Of a stretch of 64,000 nt of DNA, positions 26,701 to 35,300 are shown piece after piece. The notes beneath the pieces were generated by a model. That model saw only the letters and a list, made by a program, of their open reading frames with translations. It made no database searches and was not told the origin of the DNA. A program made the translations under genes and the position numbers. Source of the DNA: Gymnogyps californianus (taxonomy: Eukaryota > Chordata > Aves > Accipitriformes > Cathartidae); assembly GCF_018139145.2 (NCBI RefSeq), contig NC_059481.1, forward strand, positions 6,808,368-6,872,367. The letters run 5' to 3'. Positions within the stretch are counted from its first letter, which is position 1. Every line of letters starts with the position of its first letter.

Positions 26701-29700
26701 CAGTGCTCAGCCAGACATCTTGCTGACTTGGCTTCATCTTGCACCTGCCCCATTACTATGGACTTGCCTGAAGACTGGCTACCACTGGAGCATGGCTGAC
26801 TGCAGTACTGGCACTGGATCTGCTCTGCTCTTCTTCTTTGGGCAATGTGGGCTTGTGCCCTTTGCAGGTGAGGAGAGGATGTGGCCCCCGCCTGCCCTGC
26901 TGTCCCCTTTGGCTCCTGGCTCATCTTTCCATGCAGAGTAGTCTGTTCTTGCTGCTCCCTGACAAATACAGTCTTGTGTTATGATCTCATCTTACTTAGA
27001 ATATTCTCATAACTTATGCTAGCAGTATTCTTTAATTTTTTAAATGTTTGATGTTACTGTGTAATTGTAATTATTACAATATAATCTGTAAGAGCTTAAC
27101 TGTGACCAGGTAACCACTGCAGAAATACCAGTGTAAGTTTAGAGCCCTACTTCCTCTGGTATTTCTTCACCTTTTTAGCAACCATCCCTTCAGGTGCTTT
27201 GAGTCAGCTCAGCTGACTTTTCCACTAGGGCAAATGAAGACTGTTCATATGGTCCTTTCCAGCTGCTAAACTTTGGAAGAAGATCTTAAGTCAAAAAAGG
27301 CATTTCTGAGACTGTTCCACCACAGTTTAAGTTCTTCCTAGAGAAACAGATATGCACTGACTCAATTTTTTTAAGGAACTGAGATTGTGAACTACTTATC
27401 AGGGTTATATTTCTTCCTAAAAAGCTCAAGCCAACACTTCTCCATTTTTGTCACTCAGTATCCTGTATTAAAAACCTTGTGATGTCATATACACTAACCT
27501 AACCTCATTCTATTGTTCTCCACATCTATACAAGTTATTAGAAAAACACTTACTGAAAGCCTCCTATTGGCCTTGGAAAAATTTCACATAACTGCTAATC
27601 ACAAGTCATGACCTTGATATTCTCTTTTGTAATGTCCTGTGGTGTCAATCCACAGTATCATTTGGAACTTTATAGAAACAAACATTAAGGGACTAAGTGC
27701 TTTAAACAGCTAGAACAGTTTCCTTCCACTTTGCAATGGGGAAACAGTCTAAAGACCGTTGTACACTAGTGCAGAAAAAAAGAATATAATCTACAGAGAG
27801 GAAAAAGATCAAAATACACAACAGTTTCATACAGGGAAATACCATTCTTTAGTGTGACAAACTTTACAGCCTGCTCCTTAAGCCAAACTCAGTGAACACA
27901 ATACGTTAATAAGTGCAGCCTGCTTCTGATTTTTTTTTTTTTATTTTTACCAGCAGGTATGTATGTAACTGTTACTCTTGTATGTTCAGCCCAGATGCAC
28001 GAACTGAGCTCATATGAGCATATATCTGAAAATACTTTGTCAGGCAGCTGTATATTATCATAGTAGCTTAAAACAATATAAATGGTTATGCCTGCAATAC
28101 TCTGAGATATAACAACTTCCACAAGAAATTTTGTAAGCTTATTTTCATTTTGATGCTCCAAGTTTGTAGCTCAAGTGCTGGTAAAATTACTCTTAATTAC
28201 AGTTTAAGACAAGTTGTAAACACACATAAAAATCTGGAGGGTTAGTTTTAACTTGCATTACTTCTGCCATGCTTTTACTGTAAAACTTATATGAGTAGAG
28301 GACTCGGACAACATGTCTGCTTTGAATCTTGTCTAAATATGGAGGGCTTAAACCTCCAACATTCTGGCTCCTACTGAAATTAATGAGAGTTAAAAGTACT
28401 AAGCAACCTACAAGAAAATCACTGTTAATTAGTAACTAGCATTCTAAACACCGGATAATAATCATAGTGATAACCATGAATTTCACACCAAGCACGAAAC
28501 TCATCTGTAAATGTGCTGAATCAAAGCTCACAAATGCCACTTCACAAGTATTTTTTTTTCAAAGTCTATGTATCCAGCACAGGCCTCTTCATAACCCCAT
28601 TTTGTAGAATTCCCATACATATTAATTATCAAAAGCTTGGTGTTAACTGATACTTGTTTTCTGTGCTATGAGTTTCCTTCCTTGGAAACATGTTTAAACG
28701 CAGCAGCAAGTTGACTTAAGATTCTAAAGAACAGTATTAAAACAGTAAAAAAAGTATTCCAAAAAAACAGAAATATACATAACCATTCTCTCCTAATTTC
28801 TTACAAGTCTCCGCTATTTACCATTACCTTCCATTACCAAAGTAACATTAGGAAAGTTTACCTATAAGAAGCCACTGAGAGATATGTCTCCTGAGAAAAA
28901 GGAGCTTCTTCCCTTAAGGAGTTTATCAAGTTAAATTGCCCACTGGTAGAGCACTCTTCACATAAAACTATGTAACAGTTCTCTCTACAAGAGGTAATGT
29001 GAAAATGTATTTAAAAAAAAAAAAAGATACCTGATAATTTGCTGAACTTGGTTATGATATTCATATCTTGCTCATCAAAGAGTCTGACATCATCTTCGTT
29101 CTCCAAGACTGCTCGCAGCACCACTAAAAAATTCTGGAGGTAATATGGGTGACCAGGAGAGCTGGGCACAGAGCTGATCTCATTTATTTTGTCTAACATG
29201 TCCCCAATGGAATTTTGAAATTCTACCTTTTCCACAGTTTCTGACAAAGTATGATTAATCTCATCCTTAAAGTCTTCATGAACTTCCACAGGAAGTACCT
29301 GTACATCACCCTTGCTAAAGCAATTTTGTGTACCACAGTTCACTTCTGCCTTGGAAGAAGGAATAACCTGAGTGTGAGGCTGAGTCTTGACTTCCAAGCT
29401 ATTGGTCAGCTCTGCTGAAGTATAAATGGCTAGATGTGTTTCAAATTTATCAGGACTAAGTATCACGTCTTCAGACCTACTTTCTGTTTTGGTGCTCCTT
29501 CTATCAACTGGTAACCTTTTGCCATTAATGTTATCAGCTGGTAATGATACCTGAACAATATCCACAAGGTCTTCTCCTTTACATTTGTTTATATCTCCTT
29601 GAAATTCGGGTTCCTTTGAAAAATTTTGTTCCTGGTGTTCTCGCTGAGCAAGCCGATTTTCTTTCTGAGAACTATGCCCAGCATAAATCTCATCATCATC

Positions 29701-30333
29701 ATCCTGCGCTGCAGCACTTCTGCACATACTGTGAACAGCTGGAGGCAAAGAGTCGATCTCTTTATACACAATCTGTTTTCCTCCCTGGATACGTCGTCTT
29801 CTGGACAGTTTAGATGACAAGCTTCCCAAAGAGACTATTTTAACTGTTTGAGCCTGTGGTTCATTGTTAACACTACAGACTGAACTATTATTGCTAAAAT
29901 AAGGACTAATCTCTTGTGGTGCACTGCCTTCTGTTTTCAATAAACTGCTTTTGGAAGGACTTGTTTCTAGATTTAAGACTTTTTTTGAAAAATATGAGCT
30001 GGAATTATTGCTCACATTTGCAGCTGGGGGACTCTCATTCCTAAAAGAGTTGAGCGTTGAATCAATGACGCCAATCTTACCATGGTTTCTCTGACATGTT
30101 CCATCCATGTGCTCATTCATTCCATATCTTGGCACCATTTGCCCACACATGGGACAGGTAATTTTGGCAGGGGGAACATTGTTAAAAAAGGAAATAATAG
30201 AGGATGCTGCTGAAGGTGTAGATGGTGTTCCTTTACCTTCCACTTTTTTTGTTGTTCCTTTTTTTTTCTTATTTTTACTGAGTGACAAACTTATTCGGGA
30301 TCTTTTAATTTCTGAAGAGCTAGCTTCTGCCAT
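5609..30333 (-). CDS. FAN1: FAN1, FANCD2/FANCI-associated nuclease 1, complete coding gene
   Basis: Thirteen coding exons on the minus strand join in frame to 1,044 residues (human about 1,017): 29031-30333, 23634-23774, 22691-22886, 20263-20496, 19625-19756, 18372-18480, 17516-17635, 14980-15144, 13815-13983, 9918-10021, 7123-7317, 6604-6732, 5609-5746. FAN1 is a nuclear structure-specific nuclease (5' flap endo- and 5'-3' exonuclease) acting in interstrand crosslink repair and repeat stability. Visible parts: a Lys/Arg-rich nuclear signal (10-30), a UBZ4 zinc finger with C60, C63, H75 and C80 that binds monoubiquitinated FANCD2, an MLH1-binding SPYF (143-146), a SAP-type DNA-binding region (about 435-550), a helical repeat region, and a VRR_NUC domain with GLPDLVVW (D987) and VEVKGPND (E1002, K1004). 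E861 corresponds to human E834. All catalytic positions are intact. The start is the first ATG giving the family N-terminus. Confidence 0.98.
6604..6732 (-). CDS. FAN1: FAN1 coding exon 12 (VRR_NUC, catalytic Asp)
   Basis: Residues 957-999, with [13 protein letters not shown]987 is the metal-binding Asp. The acceptor reads CTTACAGAG, a tandem AG; only the first AG keeps the frame. Confidence 0.97.
6896..7105 (+). repeat. Unknown dispersed repeat, copy A
   Basis: About 210 bases that match, in reverse complement, the block at 12911-13135. Shared exact stretches include GAGAATTGTGCTGAAGTC and ACCATCAGTC, and the similarity runs through nearly the whole length with small gaps. It lies in the FAN1 intron 6733-7122, directly next to coding exon 11. 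I do not recognise the family; the copies look old. Confidence 0.8.
7123..7317 (-). CDS. FAN1: FAN1 coding exon 11
   Basis: Exactly 65 codons (892-956), with [15 protein letters not shown] and [15 protein letters not shown]. Acceptor TATACAG, donor TTCAG|GTAAGT. An unknown repeat copy begins less than 20 bases beyond its donor. Confidence 0.97.
9918..10021 (-). CDS. FAN1: FAN1 coding exon 10 (first active-site acid)
   Basis: Residues 857-891. HGEGSTF carries E861, equivalent to catalytic human E834; [13 protein letters not shown] follows. Acceptor CCTGTAG, donor TCAG|GTAGTT. It lies directly downstream (in transcript order) of the repeat-filled intron 10022-13814. Confidence 0.96.
10461..10510 (-). 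mobile_element. LTR fragment, minus orientation
   Basis: GCAATCACTCGCCACCAGCA and following bases match the internal part of the complete LTR at 10957-11548 (near 11187). It forms the left arm of an inverted repeat with 10664-10720. Confidence 0.75.
10683..10803 (+). mobile_element. LTR fragment, plus orientation
   Basis: Matches the reverse complement of the LTR at 10957-11548: GGCTGAGCATTGG, GCTGGTGAGTGA, a T-tract, then CACTTATTAAA and GTCTTTATATCAGCCC. This is the polyadenylation part of the family's LTR. Confidence 0.75.
10957..11548 (-). mobile_element. Solo LTR, avian ERVL-type, minus orientation
   Basis: A 592-base element. Read on the minus strand it begins TGTACTGGGTTTGACC and ends GGTCAACCCACCACA, so it has TG...CA ends. 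It contains the family hallmarks GAGTTAATTTTCTTCATGG, an ATTAAA poly(A) signal before GGTCTTTATCTCAACCC, and a long A/G-rich run. No gag, pol or env frames adjoin it, so it is a solo LTR. The flanking 5-mers (AAAAT and GGAAT) are not a clean target-site duplication. The family assignment is from memory of avian LTRs. Confidence 0.85.
11549..12223. repeat. Almost pure A/T low-complexity tract
   Basis: About 670 bases dominated by TATA, ATAC and TAAT words with very little G or C until the (AC)n run at 12209-12224. It lies inside a FAN1 intron; I see no coding or RNA gene. Confidence 0.9.
12224..12575. repeat. Long imperfect hairpin with CR1-end arms
   Basis: Two arms of about 170-180 bases, centred near 12395, are reverse complements with mismatches and small gaps. 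The outer parts are CR1 3' sequence: GGGCAACCTGTGCCAGTGCT at 12241-12260 pairs with 12539-12558. The inner parts are ATGT-type repeat with a matched unique word, TGTCTCCCTATG (about 12330-12341) against CATAGGGAGACA (about 12454-12465). Confidence 0.85.
12508..12695 (+). mobile_element. CR1 LINE 3' end, plus orientation
   Basis: Avian CR1 tail sequence: GGTTGCCCAGAGAGGCTGTGG, then CTCCATCCTTGGAGAT and a TTGGACAGCGTGACCTCCAG-type segment ending near CCATTTTGTGATG. Its first part is mirrored at 12224-12300. Confidence 0.85.
12696..12910. repeat. AT-rich, GA and GT microsatellites
   Basis: ATAT/TATG low-complexity sequence, then a (GA)n run at about 12851-12873 and a GT/GTGC run at about 12874-12902. 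Confidence 0.85.
12911..13135 (-). repeat. Unknown dispersed repeat, copy B (inverted partner of copy A)
   Basis: Reverse-complement match to 6896-7105, in FAN1 intron 10022-13814. On the plus strand it starts GGACTGGGCATTCTG and includes CTGAGCCACTGAGCC, faintly like a CORE-SINE/MIR body, but this is not firm. Confidence 0.8.
13815..13983 (-). CDS. FAN1: FAN1 coding exon 9
   Basis: Residues 801-856, with [18 protein letters not shown] at the end. It includes an acidic insert around [11 protein letters not shown]. Acceptor GTTCAG, donor CAGG|GTAACA. Confidence 0.96.
14980..15144 (-). CDS. FAN1: FAN1 coding exon 8
   Basis: Exactly 55 codons (746-800). Contains [19 protein letters not shown]. 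Acceptor TTGCTAG, donor CAT|GTAAGT. Confidence 0.97.
17516..17635 (-). CDS. FAN1: FAN1 coding exon 7
   Basis: Exactly 40 codons (706-745). Contains [18 protein letters not shown], a signature stretch of FAN1. Acceptor GCTACAG, donor AGAAG|GTATCT. Confidence 0.97.
18372..18480 (-). CDS. FAN1: FAN1 coding exon 6
   Basis: Residues 669-705, with [13 protein letters not shown] and [10 protein letters not shown]. Acceptor CTTTCAG, donor ATGAG|GTAAAG; ends in phase 0. Confidence 0.97.
19625..19756 (-). CDS. FAN1: FAN1 coding exon 5
   Basis: Residues 625-668, including NGNWEEAN and LKNHPSLR of the helical (TPR-like) region. Acceptor CCCTTAG, donor TTGAG|GTAGTA. Confidence 0.96.
20263..20496 (-). 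CDS. FAN1: FAN1 coding exon 4
   Basis: Residues 547-624, with [15 protein letters not shown] and [16 protein letters not shown], almost identical to the mammalian protein. Acceptor CTTCCAG, donor ATCAG|GTAGGG. Confidence 0.97.
22691..22886 (-). CDS. FAN1: FAN1 coding exon 3 (SAP region)
   Basis: Residues 482-546. Contains [16 protein letters not shown] and [20 protein letters not shown], the SAP-type helix-loop-helix that contacts DNA. Acceptor TTTTAG, donor AAAAG|GTAACT. Confidence 0.97.
23634..23774 (-). CDS. FAN1: FAN1 coding exon 2
   Basis: Residues 435-481 ([16 protein letters not shown] and following), the start of the DNA-binding region. Acceptor TTTGCAG, donor ACAG|GTATGG. It is separated from coding exon 1 by the largest intron, 5.26 kb. 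Confidence 0.97.
26490..26945. other. GC-rich block in FAN1 intron, possible old repeat
   Basis: About 450 bases noticeably richer in G+C than the rest of the 5.26-kb intron 23775-29030, with repeated words such as AAGCT/CAGGCTG and several overlapping open frames on both strands. CpG content is low, so it is not a promoter island. An eroded mobile element is likely; the family is unknown. Confidence 0.4.
29031..30333 (-). CDS. FAN1: FAN1 coding exon 1 (start codon, UBZ4, SPYF)
   Basis: Residues 1-434. Ends TTATCAG|GTATCT at the donor (phase 1). Its 3' end ([15 protein letters not shown] and following residues) begins the conserved part of the protein; the middle is poorly conserved, Ser- and acid-rich linker. 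A Lys/Gly/Thr/Ser insert at about residues 25-43 lengthens the N-terminus compared with human. The likely acceptor is at 30395-30396, after a T-tract, leaving 61 bases of 5' UTR in this exon. Confidence 0.97.
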
Positions 30334-30394
30334 TACAAAACTTCAAAGCATTTACATGGCACAGGCAACTTCATTCAGGCCATATTTCCTTATT
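30333..30394 (-). promoter_or_regulatory. FAN1 5' UTR segment with four short upstream ORFs
   Basis: Between the inferred splice acceptor and the FAN1 ATG there are four upstream ATGs. One reads ATG GCC TGA (30383-30375). The next starts immediately after it (30374), runs 13 codons and stops in TAATG, sharing one base with the FAN1 start. Two minimal ones (ATG TAA and ATG CTT TGA) lie inside in other frames. Such leaders usually lower translation; the effect here is inferred. Confidence 0.6.
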
Positions 30395-30889
30395 CTGTAA
30401 TACTTAAAAAAAAAAAAAAGACTTTTCTTGGCTTTGCATTTTCCATCTGTAATCCTCTGACATGCCTTCAACAACAACAAAAAAAAAAGATATTGAATGA
30501 AAGATCTTCTAAGGTACCAAATGCAACCAAGATGAACAGTGGAGAACAAAAAAGAAAACCCTAAAAGTGGGAAAGTCAAGCAATCCTCAACTGCTACAAT
30601 GCAACTGTCCCTTTACCTTCTCACCAGGCAGGCAAGAAAGCACAGCATGATTGTCATGCTGAGCACTGCAGCTGGCTTCATGGGAATGGTTTGAAAAATG
30701 GAAATACTACTATACACTTTGACTACTTAAATGTCATGCCAATGCTGATGTAAATGAAAACTTGAGATAAAATTCAATGTACAGATATAGTCAAGTGCTC
30801 TAATTCTTGTCATTATTTTGTTATTTATAGGCATACTATTTTTTGGTGCCAACTATCCGCTTTTACAGAGCACATACAATGTGCGTGCG

Positions 30890-31530
30890 TGCCAGGCAAG
30901 GCGCAGTGTCTGGCAGCACACCTGCTCGCTGTTGTGGCGCTTCTGAACGCGCTGAGGGCTGTGCTCTGCCGGGCCTGTTCCGAGCAGGCCGCGCCGCTCT
31001 CACAGCGCGGTGGCAGAGGAGCTGCCAGCGGCTCCGCGCGCGCTCTCGATCCGTTCCCGACGCGGACAGCGGCGCGCCAGGTTTCTGAAGCCATTTCTGC
31101 TACGGCCTTGGCAGGCGAGGGACGCCTGCCTCTCGCCCGCCTGCCCCCGCTGGCGCCGCTACCCTTCCCCGCGCCGGGAGCCCGTCGACCGGCCGCCGCC
31201 TCCCCTCCCGACCGCGGCTCCCCCGCAGCCCGCCCCGCCTGACTTTCCCCACGAACCGGCGCCGCAGCCGAGCGTCTCTCCGCCGCGGCCGGCCCGCGGG
31301 CCGGGAGGGAGGGAGCGAGCGAGGGGCCGCCGCGCGAGGTTCGGTGCTCAACGGCCGCGGCACGCGCAAAGGCCGCCGCGGGAGGCGGGCACCAGGGCCG
31401 CGCGCGGCAGCAGGCCCCGCCCCACGGCCCGCAGCGGCCCGCTGCCTGTCCGCCCCCGCCGCCAGGCCCGCGCAGTGCAGGGCAGAAGGCGGCTGGCAGG
31501 CCTGGGGAGCCGATTGCAGAGCCTGGGTAC
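30890..31530 (-). promoter_or_regulatory. CpG island, probable FAN1 promoter and non-coding exon 1
   Basis: A sharply GC- and CpG-rich block in otherwise AT-rich DNA, with GC-boxes (for example CCCGCCCCGCC near 31231). It sits 0.55 kb upstream of the first FAN1 coding exon. A minus-strand donor CAG|GTGTGC at about 30922 is a weak candidate for the end of exon 1. Long open frames on both strands here come from the lack of AT-rich stops. Confidence 0.75.
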
Positions 31531-31549
31531 CGCACTCGGATTAAAATGC

Positions 31550-32150
31550 ACGAACTAAGACCTGTTTGTTTTAACATCTTGCCCTCTTTAAATTTAAAAT
31601 TTCCTTTAACAACACAGGGTGAAAAACAGCTGAGATCTTTCTTTAGAAAGGGGAACCAGAGGGGCACCAGCTGGAACTTTCTTTTTCTTGTTCAGCCAAG
31701 AAAAGAGCAAATACTGAAATAGTTCCACTTTGAGAAATATCCTTTAAGTTAAAAGATACCATTTGCTTACTCTGAGTTACTGCAGGCTTAAAAGGCTTCT
31801 GTGTCCTCCCTGTTTGACAGTCATGATTTTGAAAGATAATTTCCAATTCATACTGCCAGGATACATCTTAAGTTCTTCAATAAATGCAGTTATTCCTGCA
31901 ATACACACACAGCTATTACAACAGCAGATGCAAAAGCTATGGACTATAGATTACAGAGACTATACAGTCAAAGCACAAATATCAAGTATTCTACACGGTT
32001 ATGTATCTGCCCCGGCAAGAAGCTTTCTTTTTGGAATAAAAAGACAACATCAGAGTTCTATGGTAGAAAATAACAGTAAAACCTAAAGGAAAGTGTCCTT
32101 CCATCACCTTAGAAGTTCACAGAACATTTCAACAGAATAAAACCTACTCA
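31550..32150. other. Short gap between FAN1 promoter and MPHOSPH10 3' end
   Basis: About 0.6 kb of AT-rich DNA without recognisable genes. The two minus-strand genes are therefore in close tandem. Confidence 0.6.
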
Positions 32151-32174
32151 AACTCAGCATTCATGTAGAAACAT

Positions 32175-32180
32175 TTTAAT
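32175..32180 (-). terminator. Candidate MPHOSPH10 poly(A) signal ATTAAA
   Basis: ATTAAA on the minus strand only about 35 bases after the stop, which would give a 3' UTR of about 60 bases. I saw no AATAAA on this strand in the next few hundred bases. Confidence 0.4.
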
Positions 32181-32213
32181 ATATACAAGATACAACATAT
32201 ATAAAAAGGTAAA

Positions 32214-32363
32214 TTACAATTTCAGTTTCTGAACAGGGAGTGCTTTCTGCTGCTTCTGTTTCTTCTTTAATTTGTTTGCATCTTTGATTTGCATTTTTAC
32301 TTGATCTTGTAGCTGAGAAAAGAAGGCCTGGGATGATTTCAAGACCTTGTCTTTACCTTCATC
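32214..32363 (-). CDS. MPHOSPH10: MPHOSPH10 coding exon 11 (stop)
   Basis: Residues 616-664 and [23 protein letters not shown], then a Lys/Gln-rich end and VQKLKL. Acceptor GACAG. Confidence 0.97.
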   Translation of the reverse strand, partial: DEGKDKVLKSSQAFFSQLQDQVKMQIKDANKLKKKQKQQKALPVQKLKL

Positions 32364-35300
32364 CTGTCAACGGACAAAACATTTGTTATAACCAAGAAAC
32401 GTACAAACAGTACCATTATACTACTTACCAGTTACTGAAATATAATGGTATTTGACTTAAAAAAAAAAAATCAATTATCAGATTTATTTATTTTCGAAGG
32501 ATATTTTACACTGCATTCTTATACCACTCCTGCAATCTAAAGAAATAAAGAGTACATTCCCTTTCTAATTAGCAATTAGCAGGGCAGGTAAGAACAGGCA
32601 CCAAGAGTAGACCCTTGCACATCATGAGCTACAACTACATATCTGTATTTTGTGTTCTGCTCTCCTTTTGAAAAGGTAAGCACAAACGTTTTAGAAGTAA
32701 TCAAGTTATTTTTCCTATTAGAAACTAATACCTCAAAATTTCAGAGATTTTAAAAATTTAATTTATAAGGCATCATAGGTGGTACACAAGTTTACTGTTT
32801 TATAGCATGCAAAACAAAATCGATCTGATGAGATTATAGAGAAGGTTCCCCAATAAGAAGAAGAAAGTTAAATGGGAATATTCTATTTTGAAATAGCTTA
32901 AGTTACTCAAAGCTTAGAAAGAACTAAATAGGAACCTCATCCTCAATTACGCATGCAAGTAGTCCCGCTTAACCAAGTGGAACGGTTCAAATGCAGGAAA
33001 TAAGAGCGTAAGTCTTAGTATTTGCAGGAACACCACCTTGTGAACTTTGAAATAAATAAAATAGTAGTACCTAATGCAAACAATCATTTCTGCTTTGTGA
33101 ATACACTTTGATATGAAGTAATTGTATCATACAGTTTTTTCATATTTTTCCATATCTAAAGATTAAGTTGCTTACAAATTCAAATATATTTCATACTCTG
33201 AGTAAGCTTCTAAAGGTTACAACCACCATTTAGGTATGATTTATTCATAATTAAAGCAGTAACACCTACATAAATACGCATTATAAACAAGGGGGTCACT
33301 GCAAAGTGCAACCAGAGCTGTATTTTTTCAGGCCTCTATACTGACATCATGCTGTCAGGACAATCAGCAAAATCAGGACTAAAAAGGCATTCAACACCAC
33401 TTTGCGTGAGACAGTTACAAGTATGGATTAGAACAGTCCTTCCAAAACTGTAGTTCAAAAGAATACAGGGGAAAGGGGGGGAGGGGAAGAGTATGCATCT
33501 GCCTTTTCCATGTCTTCTTCCTACCTCTTTCTTTCCAGCAGCTGCGTTTACCTTGCATATTTGCTCAGACATAATAAGGTAACAAGGTTTGGGTGGTAAG
33601 CAGATACACTACCTGTGTACAAGAATTTTTGGGGGGATGGAGAAAGGTTAGGAGATGTAGTTGTGCCAAGAGGGATGGGAGGGAAACAAACCCTACACTT
33701 TGTAATTCCTTGTGAAAAGTTCCCTTTCCTCTCTCTAGCTAAATATTATCTATCCTTCGGATTTTAATATTCTTTAGCTGGGAAGCTCCAAGTTATACAG
33801 GACTGCTTACGAGAGCCTTACCTTGAGCAGAGATGCTTTGCCTTCTTTTGTAAGCCTTTTTAATTTTGCTGCAGCAGCTTTTTTGCTAAGTTTTGTGCCT
33901 TGTTCTGGTTTCATCTTTTCAAGAAGCTTTTGACGTTTCTCCTTTTCTCTTCGCTTCATACGTTTACGAAGCTTTTTCTTTCTTCGTTCTCGTTTTTTGT
34001 CTGTGGGAGTCTTTTCTGCATCTGTTTTTACATCACCAGCTTTGTTCTTTTCCTAAAGAGAACAAGATCTCTAGATCCATAAGCGTGCAAAAGAAAAGAC
34101 TCACTTCACAGTACTCCAATCTGACTTAGCGTTTCCATTATTTCAAGTGTTTAGCCAGCTCAGGGCGATACCACATTAAGGCAAAGGCCAAAAAGAGGCA
34201 AAAGTTGGGAAGTGAGATTTGTACAATTGATCGAAGACACGCTAATTGCTCTTCCCTATTGTCATTTAGCTTCCCCCTTCCAAATATATGGTGGGAAAAT
34301 AATTACCATCACATAATAGTCAAGAACAAAACTGAAGCATAATATTAAGGCCTAGTGTAGCCAAATAAAATTAACTCTTTTCCCCTCCTTCCAGTTATAA
34401 AAAAAAAAAAAAAAAGGCACACCCCCCAGCCCAACAACCACCGCCACCACCCAAATGCTAGGCAAGAAGGTCCACAAGGTGAGGAACACAGGGTGGGAGG
34501 GGGCAGAATTCTCCCATTGATCTGACAGCCAGGACACCCTTCTATCAACAATACAGATCTTCTCCAGATCCTTAAGTGATTTTTATTTATATTTACCTTG
34601 ATCTCCTCTGGTGCTAAGAGAGCAGCATCACTAACAGCAACAGGTGCTACTTCTTCCATACTGATAGCTGGAAGGTTCGAAACTATTTTAACTTCTGGCA
34701 CAGGCTAGAAATAAGGAAACATATTCAGGACTGAGCACACCATCTCAGAGCAGCTCACAGCTAACTGAAGATACTAAATATTTGGTTTTGTTTAGAGGCA
34801 ATTATAGTGTATTTAATATGAAATAAGAACAAGCTCAGTAACACTCAACGTTTACTCTACTTTCCATTTCCCAACTATATTTTCAAGTATCCAGTTTCAA
34901 AGAGGGGGAAAAAAAACCCAACTTTATGAAACTTATGTACTTACTGGTTTGGGTGTGAAGTGGAAGTTACAAAGCGCATCCAGCTTCAGAAAGAGTGAAT
35001 CCATCATTTCCTGAATTTCTTTGTGTTCAGGATTTTCTTCCTCTTCAGTCTTTTGCTGCATTAATAAAACAATGTTACTGCAACACCATTCATAAAGCTA
35101 TTTTACTTTAGCAAGACTGGTAACAACACAATATACAATTCAGAGCTATTCCACTGGTGAACACTCAGAGAAAGATCGAAGTACTTTCACAAAGCTGAAA
35201 GCAGAGTTAGCAGTGTACAAATGAACATATAGCATTATGCGGTGTGAACTTCAAACCAAAAGGAAAGGCATTGCTTACGTTACCTGGTGAAGTTTCACGT

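Noticed and set aside
30825..31667. 280-codon minus-strand open frame (and several opposite-strand frames) over the FAN1 CpG island
   Set aside because: Low-complexity Ala/Arg/Gly/Pro composition, open in several frames at once, no family resemblance; explained by GC-rich promoter DNA having few stop codons.
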